Shown piece by piece: positions 54,927 to 63,993 of a DNA stretch of 64,000 bases. Location: assembly GCF_012272825.1 (NCBI RefSeq), contig NZ_JAAWWS010000156.1, positions 70,732 to 134,731 of the forward strand. The letters are read 5' to 3'. This stretch comes from Wenzhouxiangella sp. XN79A (GTDB taxonomy: Bacteria > Pseudomonadota > Gammaproteobacteria > Xanthomonadales > Wenzhouxiangellaceae). The notes under the pieces were generated by a model. The model ran no database searches and was not told where the DNA came from. It saw only the letters and a program-made list of their open reading frames with translations. Position numbers and translations under genes: made by a program. The number at the start of each line of letters is the position of its first letter. Within the stretch, counting starts at the first letter, position 1.

Positions 54927-55673
54927 TCAGTGCGGGTCATCGTGGCCGGTCAGCAGCCGCTTCACGGCCGCGTGGTTGCGGCGCGACACCTCGGGCTGGT
55001 AGTCGATGCCGGCCAGCGTGACGCGCTCCACGCCGCCGGCGTCGCGAAACAGCGAGCGAACGTGCCGCCGGTTGACCAGCGCCGCACGATGGACGCGCAG
55101 AAACTGCTCGGGATGGCGCGCTTCGAGCTCCTTCAGCGTGGCGTCGGCCAGCGCCCGACCCTCGGTCGAATGCACGACGGTGCACTTGTCTTCCGACGAC
55201 AGCGCGCGGACCTGGTCGAGCGGAATCCGCAGCCGCCGCTCGCCGACCCGTGCCGAGAGCATCGGGCCCTCCGCGTCGTCGGCCGGGCGATCGCCGCCGG
55301 TGCGTGCCGCAAAGCGCTGAAGCGCCGCGCGCAGCCGTTCCCGACGAACCGGTTTGACCAGATAGTCCAGCGCCGCGACGTCGAACGCGTCGACCGCGTA
55401 CTCATCGTGCGCGGTCACGAAGATCACCGCCGGCGGCGAATCGAGCCCGCGCAGCGCACGGGCCAGCTCGATGCCGTCGATCCCGGGCATTTCGATGTCG
55501 AGCAGCAGCAGATCGGGGACGAGCTCGCGGCAGCGCTCGAGCACGCGGTCGGGCCTGGATTCACAGCCGACCACCTGCACACCCGGCTCGCCGCGCAACA
55601 GGCCGACCAGGCGCTCGACGGCCAGCGGCTCGTCGTCGACCACCATCACCGGGCGCGCCGGACCCGGCGTCAT
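54927..55673 (-). CDS. algR: LytTR response regulator, AlgR-like
   Basis: 248 residues from ATG 55673, overlapping the esterase stop by 4 bases. Receiver domain with D59 (LLLLDIEMPGIDG) and KPVRRERL; then a LytTR DNA-binding domain (VRALSSEDKCTVVHSTEGRA; ARHPEQFLRVHRAALVNRRH). In Pseudomonas AlgR controls alginate and twitching motility and lies before hemC, as here. The partner kinase gene algZ/fimS, normally adjacent, is absent from the window; an esterase gene takes its place. Confidence 0.88.
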   Translation of the reverse strand: MTPGPARPVMVVDDEPLAVERLVGLLRGEPGVQVVGCESRPDRVLERCRELVPDLLLLDIEMPGIDGIELARALRGLDSPPAVIFVTAHDEYAVDAFDVAALDYLVKPVRRERLRAALQRFAARTGGDRPADDAEGPMLSARVGERRLRIPLDQVRALSSEDKCTVVHSTEGRALADATLKELEARHPEQFLRVHRAALVNRRHVRSLFRDAGGVERVTLAGIDYQPEVSRRNHAAVKRLLTGHDDPH

Positions 55674-56362
55674 CGCTCGGCTCGCCAACGGGCGTCGAGC
55701 CAGCGATCGATCGCGGTGATTTCATCGGGATGCACGCCGTGCTGCATGACCCAGGCCTGCCACTGCACCTCGACGTCGGCCGCGGCCAGCGCTTCGGCCG
55801 CGTGCCGGCCCAGCGCCATCGGCACGATCGGATCGACGCTGCCGTGGCCCATGAACACCGGCGCGCGGCGACCGGCCTCGGTCGACCAGCGGCTCAGCCC
55901 GTCGCCATCGAGCAGGTAGCAGGACAGCGCGATCACGCCGGCCAGGGTTTCGCGCTGCGCCAGCCCGCAGCGCAGCGCGATCGCCCCACCCTGGGAGAAG
56001 CCGGCCAGCACGATCCGCGCCGCCGGCACGCCGCCTTCGATCTCGCGGTCGATCAGTCGCTGGACCCTGGCCTGCGAGTCGGCAATGCCCTCGACATCCT
56101 GGTCACGGGCAATGTCGAAGCCCAGGATGTCGTACCAGGCGCGCATCGCCATGCCGCCGTTGACCGTCACCGGCCGGACCGGCGCGTGCGGGAACACGAA
56201 CCGGACCGAACGGCCCGCGGTGGCCTGCCGGAGCTGCGGTACAATCGGCTCGAAATCGTGGCCGTCGGCGCCGAGCCCGTGCAGCCAGATCACGCTGCAG
56301 GACGGGTCGGGACCGGTTTCGGTCACGATGCATTCCAGTTCATTCGATTCGAGGTGGCTCAT
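55670..56362 (-). CDS. Carboxylesterase / phospholipase of the alpha/beta-hydrolase fold
   Basis: 230 residues from ATG 56362. The motifs of the EstB/APT1 family are clear: VIWLHGLGADGHDFEPIVPQ, FVFPHAPVRPVTVNGGMAMRAWYD, the nucleophile elbow GFSQGG (S123), D177 in GHGSVDPIVP and H211 in HGVHPDE. It hydrolyses short acyl esters; the physiological substrate is unknown. Its start shares bases with the divergent lptM start (CATG). Confidence 0.93.
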   Translation of the reverse strand: MSHLESNELECIVTETGPDPSCSVIWLHGLGADGHDFEPIVPQLRQATAGRSVRFVFPHAPVRPVTVNGGMAMRAWYDILGFDIARDQDVEGIADSQARVQRLIDREIEGGVPAARIVLAGFSQGGAIALRCGLAQRETLAGVIALSCYLLDGDGLSRWSTEAGRRAPVFMGHGSVDPIVPMALGRHAAEALAAADVEVQWQAWVMQHGVHPDEITAIDRWLDARWRAER

Positions 56363-56519
56363 GCAACGGATTCTACCCGCTGCACTCCGCATCCTGTCCG
56401 CGGCGCTGCTTGCCGCGCTGCTGCTCGGCGGTTGCGGGCTGAAGGTCGACCTGGTGCTGCCCGAAGCCGCACCGGCCGAGGCCGACGACGACCGCGAGCC
56501 GGAGGACGACGAGGCATGA
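56361..56519 (+). CDS. lptM: Small lipoprotein LptM (YifL)
   Basis: 52 residues. A lipoprotein signal peptide (LRILSAALLAALLLGGCG) with the lipobox LGGC is followed by LKVDLVLP, the short conserved LptM signature, then an acidic tail (EADDDREPEDDEA). LptM helps the LptD-LptE outer-membrane translocon mature and is normally found just before dapF or lysA. Here it overlaps a methyltransferase gene by 4 bases. It starts in the same four bases as the divergent esterase gene. Confidence 0.85.
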   Translation: MQRILPAALRILSAALLAALLLGGCGLKVDLVLPEAAPAEADDDREPEDDEA

Positions 56520-57178
56520 AGCGCATCCCCGAACCCGAGCTCATGGACAGCCAGGACCAGGTCGAGGCCTATGCCGCGGCCGACTTCGCCGACGGCAACC
56601 GGGCCTTCAGCGAGCGCGTCGCCGAGGCGCTGGCCGGGGCCGCGGCGGGCACGCTGATCGACCTCGGCTGCGGGCCCGGCGACATCTGCCGGCGGCTCGC
56701 CGCCGCGCTGCCGGCCTGGTCCATCGAAGGCCTGGACGCCGGCCCGAACATGCTCGAGACGGCCGAGCGCGACACCGTCGGTTCACCGCACGCCGACCGC
56801 ATCCGCTATCGTCTGGCCCGACTGCCGGACCCGTCGCTGGCCTCGTCGGCCTACCAGGCCGTGGTCTCCAACAGCCTGCTGCACCACCTGCCGGACCCGA
56901 GCGCGCTGTGGCAGGCCGTCGTCCAGCTCGCCGCACCCGGCGCCTACGTGCAGGTCATGGACCTGGACCGTCCCGACACTCCGACCGCGGCACGCTCGCT
57001 GGTCGAGGCCTACGCCCGGGACGAGCCCGAGGTGCTGCGCGAAGACTTCTTCAACAGCCTGTGCGCGGCCTGGACCGCCGAGGAAGTACGCGACCAGCTC
57101 GCTCAGGCCGGCCTTGCGCTGGCCGTCGAGCGAGTCTCCGACCGACACTGGCTGGTGCACGGTCGCCTGCCGGCATGA
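56516..57178 (+). CDS. Class I SAM-dependent methyltransferase
   Basis: 220 residues. Motif I is LIDLGCGPGDIC (about residues 47-58), then LDAGPNMLETAERD and the HHLPDPSALWQAV region typical of small-molecule methyltransferases. The substrate is not known. It is inserted between lptM and dapF, where lysA is often found in related bacteria, and overlaps both by 4 bases. Confidence 0.88.
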   Translation: MKRIPEPELMDSQDQVEAYAAADFADGNRAFSERVAEALAGAAAGTLIDLGCGPGDICRRLAAALPAWSIEGLDAGPNMLETAERDTVGSPHADRIRYRLARLPDPSLASSAYQAVVSNSLLHHLPDPSALWQAVVQLAAPGAYVQVMDLDRPDTPTAARSLVEAYARDEPEVLREDFFNSLCAAWTAEEVRDQLAQAGLALAVERVSDRHWLVHGRLPA

Positions 57179-57987
57179 CCACCGACCGCGCGCCGGTCCG
57201 GTTCGCCAAGCTCGAAGGCCTCGGCAACGATTTCATGCTGGTCGACGCGCGCAGCGGCGCGCCCACGCCGCCGCTGGACCCGGCCATCCTGCGCCGGCTC
57301 GCCGACCGCCGCCTCGGCGTCGGCTTCGACCAGTTCCTGCTGCTGCTCCCCAGCCGTGATGACGCGGCATTCGCGGTCGTCATCCACAACGCCGACGGCA
57401 GCCCGGCCGAGCAGTGCGGCAACGGCATGCGCGCGCTGGCCGCGTGGCTGGACGCGCACGACCAACTGCCCGAGCACGGCCTGGTGGTGGCCACCCCGGC
57501 CGGTCCGGTCCATCTCGACCGCGCCGAGCCGATCGACGGGCAGGCGGCCTGGAGCGCCGAGCTGCCCGGCCTGCAGCTGCTCGAACGCGGGCCGGGACGG
57601 CGCGAGGTGCGGTTGGGCAACCCGCACCGCGTGCTGCGCGTCGACGTACCGCCCGATGCCGAAGCGCTGGCCGCCGCGTTCCGCGCCGAGCCCGACGCGG
57701 CCGGGCTGAACCTCGGGCTGGCCTGCGCCGTCGATCGCCACCGCATCGCGCTGCGCGTGCACGAGCGCGGTGCCGGGCCGACCCCGGCCTGCGGCAGCGG
57801 CGCCTGCGCGGCCGCGGCCTCGATGATTGCCTCCGGCGAGGTCGACCGGCCGGTGCGCGTCGATCAGCCCGGCGGAAGCGTTGTGGTAGATTGGCAACCC
57901 GGCGAGTCCCGGGTCCGACTCACCGGCCCGGCCCGCCCGATTTTCGAAGGATGGATCGCATGGCCGAACCCGACGCCCCCGAACTGA
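57175..57987 (+). CDS. dapF: Diaminopimelate epimerase
   Basis: 270 residues. Catalytic cysteines C81 (AEQCGNGMRA) and C206 (PACGSGACAA) are both present, with GLGNDFMLVDAR at the start and GNPHRVLRVD. It converts LL- to meso-diaminopimelate for lysine and peptidoglycan. The typical KxHGxGND reads KLEGLGND, as in some other gammaproteobacteria. The 3' end overlaps the DUF484 gene by about 28 bases. Confidence 0.96.
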   Translation: MTTDRAPVRFAKLEGLGNDFMLVDARSGAPTPPLDPAILRRLADRRLGVGFDQFLLLLPSRDDAAFAVVIHNADGSPAEQCGNGMRALAAWLDAHDQLPEHGLVVATPAGPVHLDRAEPIDGQAAWSAELPGLQLLERGPGRREVRLGNPHRVLRVDVPPDAEALAAAFRAEPDAAGLNLGLACAVDRHRIALRVHERGAGPTPACGSGACAAAASMIASGEVDRPVRVDQPGGSVVVDWQPGESRVRLTGPARPIFEGWIAWPNPTPPN

Positions 57988-58670
57988 CCCCCTCCGCCGA
58001 CCTCGACCCCGAGCGTGTCGCCGACTGGCTGGCCGCCCACCCCGGCTTCCTGGCCGACCGCCCGGAACTGGCCGAGCGGCTCTCGCTGCCGGACGCCGAC
58101 AGCGCGGTATCGCTGACCGAGTTCCGCAGCCGGCGACTGGTCGAAGAGAATGACCGCCTCAAGCTGCAGCTGGCCGAACTGGCTTCCAACGCCGGCCGCA
58201 ACGAGGACCTGACCCGCCGACTGCACGTGCTGACCCTGGCCCTGGCCGAGGCGCCCGACGCCGTGGCATTGTTCGACGAACTGGCCGGACGGATGACCCG
58301 CGATTTCAGCGCCGAGGTCCTGCACCTGCGCCTGAGCGACGCACCGGATGTCGCCGTCGAAGGCGTGCACATCGAGGGCTGGCCCGCCGAGCGCCCGGAC
58401 TGGCTGCGCGCCCTGCTCGACGAAGGCCGACCGGAATGCGGCCGGCTGACCCGCGCCAAGCGCGATTTCCTGTTCGGCGACGAGGCCGAGGGCATCGGCT
58501 CGGCAGCGCTGGTGCCGCTGGCCGACGACGGCCTGCTGGCGATCGGCGCAAGCGACCACGACCGCTTCCAGCCCGGCATGGGCACGCTGTTTCTCGAACT
58601 GCTGGGTGAAACGCTGGCCCACCGCCTGCGCGCCCTGGCCGCCGACGGTGAGCGCCGCCGACGCGCCTGA
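57960..58670 (+). CDS. DUF484 family protein
   Basis: 236 residues from ATG 57960, 9 bases after GAAGGA; ATG 57951 would add three residues. Opening VADWLAAHPGFLADRPELAE is the DUF484 hallmark, then SLTEFRSRRLVEENDRLKLQ, and a GAF-like C-terminal domain (AALVPLADDGLLAIGASDHD). Function unknown; it is nearly always between dapF and xerC, as here. It overlaps xerC by 23 bases. Confidence 0.92.
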   Translation: MAEPDAPELTPSADLDPERVADWLAAHPGFLADRPELAERLSLPDADSAVSLTEFRSRRLVEENDRLKLQLAELASNAGRNEDLTRRLHVLTLALAEAPDAVALFDELAGRMTRDFSAEVLHLRLSDAPDVAVEGVHIEGWPAERPDWLRALLDEGRPECGRLTRAKRDFLFGDEAEGIGSAALVPLADDGLLAIGASDHDRFQPGMGTLFLELLGETLAHRLRALAADGERRRRA

Positions 58671-59583
58671 TTCCGAGGCGCCGGCCGGCGAAGTCGCCGA
58701 GGCGGTCGTCGCCTTTCTCGCCGACGCCGAGCGGGCCGGGCGACTCAGCGCCCGATCGCTCGATGCCTACCGCCGCGACCTGAAGCGGCTTGTCGCCTGG
58801 GCCGGCCGGCGCGGCATCGACCGCCTGGACCAGCTCGACCTCCACGCGCTGCGCGGCTTCGCCGCCGCCGAGATGCGCGCCGGGCTCGACCCGCGCACGA
58901 TCCAGCGCCGGCTCTCGGCGGTCCGCAAGTGGTTCGGCTGGCTGCTGCGCGAAGGCCGGGTGGCCGGCAACCCGGCCGCCGACCTGCGCGCGCCCCGGGT
59001 CCGTCGCAAGCTGCCGACCACACTCGACCCGGACCAGGTGCTGAAGCTGCTCGAGCTGCCCGGCACCGGCCCGCTGGACGTGCGCGACCGCGCGCTGATG
59101 GAGCTGTGCTATTCCTCGGGCCTGCGCGTCAGCGAACTGGCCGACGCGCGCTGGTCGCGACTCGACGAGCGCGAGGGCCTGCTGCGGGTGATCGGCAAGG
59201 GCAACAAGGAGCGGATCGTGCCGGTCGGCCGGCACGCACTGACCGCGCTGGCGGCCTGGCGACCAGTGCACCTGGAGCGCACCGGCGGCGGCCAGGACAT
59301 CATCTTCACCACCCGCACCGGCACACCGCTGAGCGTGCGCAGCATCCAGCAGCGGATCACCCAGCGCGCCCGCGAGCAGGGCCTGGACCAGCACGTCCAC
59401 CCGCATCAGCTCCGCCACTCCTTCGCCTCGCACATCCTCGAATCGTCCGGCGACCTGCGCGCCGTCCAGGAACTGCTCGGCCACGCCAACCTCACCACCA
59501 CCCAGATCTACACCCACCTCGACTTCCAGCACCTGGCCGAAGTCTACGACCGCACCCACCCCCGCGCCCGCGGTCGCCGCTAA
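58648..59583 (+). CDS. xerC: Tyrosine recombinase XerC
   Basis: 311 residues from GTG 58648, read in a different frame within the DUF484 end. The SAM-like N-domain has LDAYRRDLKRLVAWAGRRGI. Catalytic residues: Arg in CYSSGLRVSELAD, HQLRHSFASHIL, GHANLTTTQIYTHLD with the Tyr. With XerD it resolves chromosome dimers at dif. It lacks the insert of the IntI at 21301. Confidence 0.95.
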   Translation: MSAADAPDSEAPAGEVAEAVVAFLADAERAGRLSARSLDAYRRDLKRLVAWAGRRGIDRLDQLDLHALRGFAAAEMRAGLDPRTIQRRLSAVRKWFGWLLREGRVAGNPAADLRAPRVRRKLPTTLDPDQVLKLLELPGTGPLDVRDRALMELCYSSGLRVSELADARWSRLDEREGLLRVIGKGNKERIVPVGRHALTALAAWRPVHLERTGGGQDIIFTTRTGTPLSVRSIQQRITQRAREQGLDQHVHPHQLRHSFASHILESSGDLRAVQELLGHANLTTTQIYTHLDFQHLAEVYDRTHPRARGRR

Positions 59584-59916
59584 GCCGGACTCGGACAGGG
59601 AAAAGCGGGAAGGAAACCGCAGTTGAACGCAGATAAGGCTCGAGAGCGAACGGCGCAGCCGGCGGAATCGCTCTTCCTGAACCCTGAACCCTGAACCCTG
59701 AACCCTGAACCCTGAACCCTGAACCCTGAACCCTGAACCCTGAACCCTGAACCCTGAACCCTGAACCCTGAACCCTGAACCCTGAACCCTGAAACCGGAA
59801 ACCGACCACTCGAACCGGAGCGTCCACGGACATCACCGCCCCCGCGAACTCCCCCGCCCTTCATCTGCGCTCATCCGCGCTCATCTGCGGTAAAGACCCG
59901 ACTCGACCACCGGCGC
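59584..59916. repeat. Repeat-rich intergenic region after xerC
   Basis: 333 bases with no gene. It holds the heptamer array (59681-59792) and, on each side, related sequences in inverted orientation: AACCGCAGTTGAACGCAGAT (59615-59634), and the reverse complement of ACCGCAGATGAGCGCGGATG at about 59859-59892. The right arm contains a repeated CTCATCTGCG-like decamer. Together they look like one inserted intergenic element. Confidence 0.75.
59681..59792 (+). repeat. Sixteen perfect copies of ACCCTGA
   Basis: 112 bases made of 16 identical heptamers, with a partial unit (CCTGA) at 59676-59680 before them. No mismatch within the array. A heptamer in tandem shifts frame every unit, and the predicted translation is a monotonous VQGSGFR, so it is non-coding. 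Copy number is likely to vary between strains. Confidence 0.97.
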
Positions 59917-60174
59917 TCAGCCGCCTTCGTCCTCTTCGGCCTCGGGCGGCAACGCCTCGAGGGTCGCCATGAGCTCGTGCACGATGGTGCGGGCGCGGGC
60001 TTCGAAGGTTTCGGGGACCTGCACACGGATGGCGCTGTAGCTGTCCTGCACGCCGAACAGCGAGGCATGACCGGCCGAGCCCAGGTGGACGGGAATGCCC
60101 TCGGCGTCGAGCTTCATCCGGACCAGCTGGGCCAGCGCGGCGTCGTGGACCTTGCGGATCGTGACCAGGGCCAT
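59917..60174 (-). CDS. DUF2007-type small protein
   Basis: 85 residues from ATG 60174, with GGAGAG 9 bases upstream. The pattern is a short signal-transducing-protein-like fold (DUF2007): [20 protein letters not shown], then [20 protein letters not shown], and [20 protein letters not shown]. The tail is acidic. Function unknown. It is the only minus-strand gene in this stretch, divergent from the HerA-like gene. Confidence 0.8.
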   Translation of the reverse strand: MALVTIRKVHDAALAQLVRMKLDAEGIPVHLGSAGHASLFGVQDSYSAIRVQVPETFEARARTIVHELMATLEALPPEAEEDEGG

Positions 60175-60364
60175 CCAATTGCTCTCCTTCCGGCGTGGCT
60201 TCCGATTCTGCCGCAGATCGGTCGACGGCAGCGTGTTTCCCTGCCGCAGCCCAGGGCGCGGGACCGAGGCGATCGGCCGGCCGGTCCTCATCGACGCGCC
60301 TGCGCGCCATCGATCGGGCGTCAGGGGTACCATCGTACTCCGGACACGCAAGGGAACACCGCAC

Positions 60365-61864
60365 GTGAGCGACGCATCCATTCTCGTCGGCAAGGGCGCC
60401 GAGCAGATTCGCCTGCAGGGGCGCTACGCCAACCGTCATGGCCTGGTCGCCGGGGCCACCGGCACCGGCAAGACCGTCACCCTGATGGTCCTGGCCGAGG
60501 GCTTCTCGCGGATGGGCGTGCCGGTGTTCATCGCCGACGCCAAGGGCGACATCGCCGGGCTGGCCGCGGCCGGCAGCCCGCACCCGAAGATCGACGAACG
60601 GATCGAGACCATCGGCATCGAGCACTACGTCCAGGAGCCGAACCCGGTGGTGCTGTGGGACCTGTGGGGCGACCTCGGCCACCCGGTGCGAACCACGGTC
60701 ACCGAGATCGGGCCGGTGCTGATGGCCCGGATGCTCGAACTCAACGAAACCCAGGAAGGCGTGCTGAACGTGGCCTTCCGGGTCGCCGACGAGAACGGCC
60801 TGCTGCTGCTCGACTTCAAGGACCTGCGCGCCCTGCTCGCCCACGTGGCCGAACACCGCAAGGAAATCAGCGGCGAGTACGGACTGGTCAGCACCGCCAG
60901 CATCGGCGCCATCCAGCGCGCATTGCTGCGGCTGGAGACCGACGGCGCCGAGCGGTTCTTCGGCGAGCCGGCACTGGCGCTGACCGACCTGATGCGCCAG
61001 GACCTGTCCGGCCGCGGCATCATCAACGTACTGGCCGCCGAGCAGCTGATCCTCAAGCCCAAGCTGTACTCGACCTTCCTGCTGTGGCTGCTCTCGGAGC
61101 TGTTCGAGCAGCTGCCGGAAGTCGGCGACGCGGACACGCCGAAGCTGGTGTTCTTCTTCGACGAAGCTCACCTGCTGTTCGACGACTGCCCGCCGGCGCT
61201 GCAGGACCGGGTCGAGCAGGTCGTTCGGCTGATCCGGTCCAAGGGGGTCGGGGTGTACTTCTGCAGCCAGAACCCCGACGACGTGCCCGACGAGGTGCTC
61301 GGCCAGCTCGGCAACCGGGTCCAGCACGCGCTGCGCGCCTTCACCCCGCGCGACCAGAAGGCCGTGCGGGCCGCGGCCGAGACCTTCGTCCCGAACCCGG
61401 CCATCGACGTCGAACAGGCGATCACCACGCTCGGCGTCGGCGAAGCGCTGGTCTCGATGCTGGCCGACAAGGGCGTGCCGCAGCCGGTCGACCAGGCGCT
61501 GATCGCCCCGCCGCGCTGCCGGATGGGCGTGCTGTCGGCCGAGGAACGCGCGGCGGTCCGATCCCGCTCGCCGATCGGCCCGAAGTACGACCAGGCCGTC
61601 GACCGCGAATCGGCCCACGAGATGCTGGCCCGGCAGGCCGCAGCAGCCGCCGAGGCGGCGGCCCGGGCGCAGGCGCAGGCCGAAGCGGACGCCCAGGCCG
61701 AGGCGAGCGCCAGGACCAGTGCGCCGCGACCGGAACGCCGCTCCAACCGGCAGTCCGCCGGCGAGGCGATGCTGAAATCCACGCTGCGCTCGATCGGCAC
61801 GACGCTGGGCCGCGAACTCAGCCGCGGCCTGCTCGGGGGGCTGTTCGGCAAGCGGGGGCGCTGA
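60365..61864 (+). CDS. HerA-like/DUF853 P-loop ATPase
   Basis: 499 residues from GTG 60365. Walker A is GATGTGKT (30-37), Walker B FFFDEAH (263-269), the first part matches the DUF853 family ([33 protein letters not shown]). A sensor-like [20 protein letters not shown] and an Ala/Glu-rich coiled coil (about 418-455) precede a C-terminal GREL.RG.LGGLFG-like tail. Known members (YjgR) are hexameric ATPases, function unclear. Confidence 0.9.
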   Translation: MSDASILVGKGAEQIRLQGRYANRHGLVAGATGTGKTVTLMVLAEGFSRMGVPVFIADAKGDIAGLAAAGSPHPKIDERIETIGIEHYVQEPNPVVLWDLWGDLGHPVRTTVTEIGPVLMARMLELNETQEGVLNVAFRVADENGLLLLDFKDLRALLAHVAEHRKEISGEYGLVSTASIGAIQRALLRLETDGAERFFGEPALALTDLMRQDLSGRGIINVLAAEQLILKPKLYSTFLLWLLSELFEQLPEVGDADTPKLVFFFDEAHLLFDDCPPALQDRVEQVVRLIRSKGVGVYFCSQNPDDVPDEVLGQLGNRVQHALRAFTPRDQKAVRAAAETFVPNPAIDVEQAITTLGVGEALVSMLADKGVPQPVDQALIAPPRCRMGVLSAEERAAVRSRSPIGPKYDQAVDRESAHEMLARQAAAAAEAAARAQAQAEADAQAEASARTSAPRPERRSNRQSAGEAMLKSTLRSIGTTLGRELSRGLLGGLFGKRGR

Positions 61865-61934
61865 GCACGGTCCGGCTTGAGCCGGGGCCCGGCCGGCCCC
61901 ACTTCACGGGTTCACGTCCAGCACGGAACCCGGC

Positions 61935-62492
61935 ATGGAGCAATTTCACGGCACGACCATCGTCTCGGTTCGCCGAGGCCACCAGGTCGTCATCGGCGGG
62001 GACGGCCAGGTCACCCTCGGCGACACGATCATGAAGTCCAACGCGCGCAAGGTGCGCCGGCTGTACAAGGGCCAGGTGCTGGCCGGCTTCGCCGGCGCCA
62101 CCGCCGATGCCTTTACCCTGTTCGAGCGTTTCGAAGCCAAGCTCGAGCAGCACTCGGGCCACCTGACCCGGGCCGCCGTGGAGCTGGCCAAGGACTGGCG
62201 CACCGACCGCCTGCTGCGCCGGCTCGAGGCGCTGCTGGCCGTGGCCAACCACGAAGCCTCGCTGATCATTTCCGGCAACGGTGACGTGATCGAGCCCGAA
62301 CAGGGGCTGATCGCGATCGGCTCCGGCGGGCCGTATGCACAGGCCGCGGCCACCGCGCTGCTTCGCCATTCCGACGCCGACGCCGAGACCATCTGCCGCG
62401 AGGCCCTCGGCGTGGCGTCGGAGATCTGCATCTACACCAACGGCAACCACGTGATCGAAACGCTGGACCTCGAACCAGGGAATTCCGACTGA
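61935..62492 (+). CDS. hslV: ATP-dependent protease peptidase subunit HslV
   Basis: 185 residues. The catalytic Thr that becomes residue 1 after processing is T7 in [11 protein letters not shown]. Family segments [30 protein letters not shown] and [13 protein letters not shown] are present. It forms a two-ring dodecamer under HslU. Its stop overlaps the hslU start by one base (TGATG). Confidence 0.97.
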   Translation: MEQFHGTTIVSVRRGHQVVIGGDGQVTLGDTIMKSNARKVRRLYKGQVLAGFAGATADAFTLFERFEAKLEQHSGHLTRAAVELAKDWRTDRLLRRLEALLAVANHEASLIISGNGDVIEPEQGLIAIGSGGPYAQAAATALLRHSDADAETICREALGVASEICIYTNGNHVIETLDLEPGNSD

Positions 62493-63832
62493 TGTCCTAC
62501 ATGACCCCGCGCGAAATCGTCCAGGAACTGGACCGCCACATCATCGGCCAGAGCGCCGCCAAGCGCGCCGTGGCCATTGCGCTGCGCAACCGCTGGCGCC
62601 GGATGGAAGTCGACGAGAAACTGCGCCCGGAGATCACGCCGAAGAACATCCTGATGATCGGCCCGACCGGCGTCGGCAAGACCGAAATCGCCCGCCGCCT
62701 GGCCGCGCTGGCGCGCGCGCCGTTCGTCAAGGTCGAGGCGACCAAGTTCACCGAAGTCGGCTACGTCGGCAAGGACGTGGAGTCGATCATCCGCGACCTG
62801 GTCGAGGTGTCGATCAAGATGGCCCGCGACCAGGCCATGAATGCGGTGCGCTCGCGCGCCGAGGACGCGGCCTGCGAGCGGGTCGTCGACCTGCTGCTGC
62901 CCAGGCGCGCCACCAGCGGCTTTGCCAACTCGCCCGTCGAACCGGTGGAAGACCAGAGCGGCACCCGCCGCAAACTGATGCAGAAGCTGCTGGCCGGGGA
63001 GCTCAACGACAAGGAGATCGACGTCGAAGTGCAGATGAACATCGGCGTCGACATCATGGCCCCGCCCGGCATGGAGGAAATGACCCAACAGCTGCAGCAG
63101 GTCTTCTCCAACCTGTCCGGCGACCGCCGCAAGACCCGCCGGATGAAGGTCCGCGACGCGCTGCCGCTGCTGATCGAGCAGGAAGCGGCCGCGCTGATCA
63201 ACGACGAGGAGGTCAAGCAGCAGGGCCTGGACAACGCCCAGCAGAACGGCATCGTGTTCATCGACGAGATCGACAAGGTCTGCCGTCGTGCCGAAGGCGG
63301 CAGCAGCGGCGAAGTCTCGCGCGAAGGCGTGCAGCGCGACCTGCTGCCGCTGGTCGAGGGCTGCACCGTCAACACCAAGTACGGTCCGATCAACACCGAC
63401 CACGTCCTGTTCATCGCCTCCGGTGCATTCCACCTGGCGAAACCGTCGGACCTGGTGCCCGAGCTCCAGGGCCGACTGCCGATCCGGGTCGAGCTTCGCG
63501 CGCTGTCGGCCGAGGACTTCGAGCGCATCCTGACCGAACCGGATGCTTCGCTGACCGAGCAGTACCGCGCGCTGATGGCCACCGAGGGCGTAACGCTGGA
63601 CTTCAGCGAGGACGCGATCCGGCGCATCGCCGAGATCAGCTTCTCGGTCAACGAGAGCACCGAGAACATCGGCGCACGCCGGCTGCACACCGTCATCGAG
63701 CGGCTGCTCGACGAGATCTCCTATACCGCGCCGGACCGCTCGGGCGAGACGCTGACGATCGACGCCGACTACGTCAACGAGCACCTCGGCGACCTGGCCG
63801 CCGACGACGACCTGAGCCGCTACATTCTCTAG
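62492..63832 (+). CDS. hslU: ATP-dependent protease ATPase subunit HslU
   Basis: 446 residues. Walker A GPTGVGKT (57-64), the I-domain insertion (about 110-240), Walker [10 protein letters not shown], and the C-terminal tail DLSRYIL that inserts into HslV. It unfolds substrates for HslV. It ends at a TAG that is followed at once by the palindromic element. Confidence 0.98.
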   Translation: MSYMTPREIVQELDRHIIGQSAAKRAVAIALRNRWRRMEVDEKLRPEITPKNILMIGPTGVGKTEIARRLAALARAPFVKVEATKFTEVGYVGKDVESIIRDLVEVSIKMARDQAMNAVRSRAEDAACERVVDLLLPRRATSGFANSPVEPVEDQSGTRRKLMQKLLAGELNDKEIDVEVQMNIGVDIMAPPGMEEMTQQLQQVFSNLSGDRRKTRRMKVRDALPLLIEQEAAALINDEEVKQQGLDNAQQNGIVFIDEIDKVCRRAEGGSSGEVSREGVQRDLLPLVEGCTVNTKYGPINTDHVLFIASGAFHLAKPSDLVPELQGRLPIRVELRALSAEDFERILTEPDASLTEQYRALMATEGVTLDFSEDAIRRIAEISFSVNESTENIGARRLHTVIERLLDEISYTAPDRSGETLTIDADYVNEHLGDLAADDDLSRYIL

Positions 63833-63993
63833 CCCGCATTGTTCATGAATCGCCGCGATGATTGCGCCGGCAATTGTTCGCACAGGGGATGTTCCGACCG
63901 AGCGGAATACCATGCTGTATTTCCGAGCGAGGAAGATTCGCTGTGCGGACAAGGACCAAGCAAGGGCGCGAGCTCATTAATGAATAATGCGGG
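63833..63993. mobile_element. Palindromic element with 18-bp terminal inverted repeats
   Basis: 161 bases starting at the base after the hslU stop. The left end CCCGCATTGTTCATGAAT (63833-63850) and right end (63976-63993, reverse complement CCCGCATTATTCATTAAT) match at 16 of 18 positions. Inner arms TTGTTCGCACAG (63874-63885) and CTGTGCGGACAA (63941-63952) also pair (11 of 12), and CGGAATA..TGTATTTCCG forms a central hairpin. No open frame. It resembles a MITE or the remnant of an insertion sequence; a target-site duplication was not found. Confidence 0.7.

Noticed and set aside
59492..59864. Proteins with repeated VQGSGFR
   Set aside because: They are translations of the ACCCTGA heptamer array and have no flanking domain.
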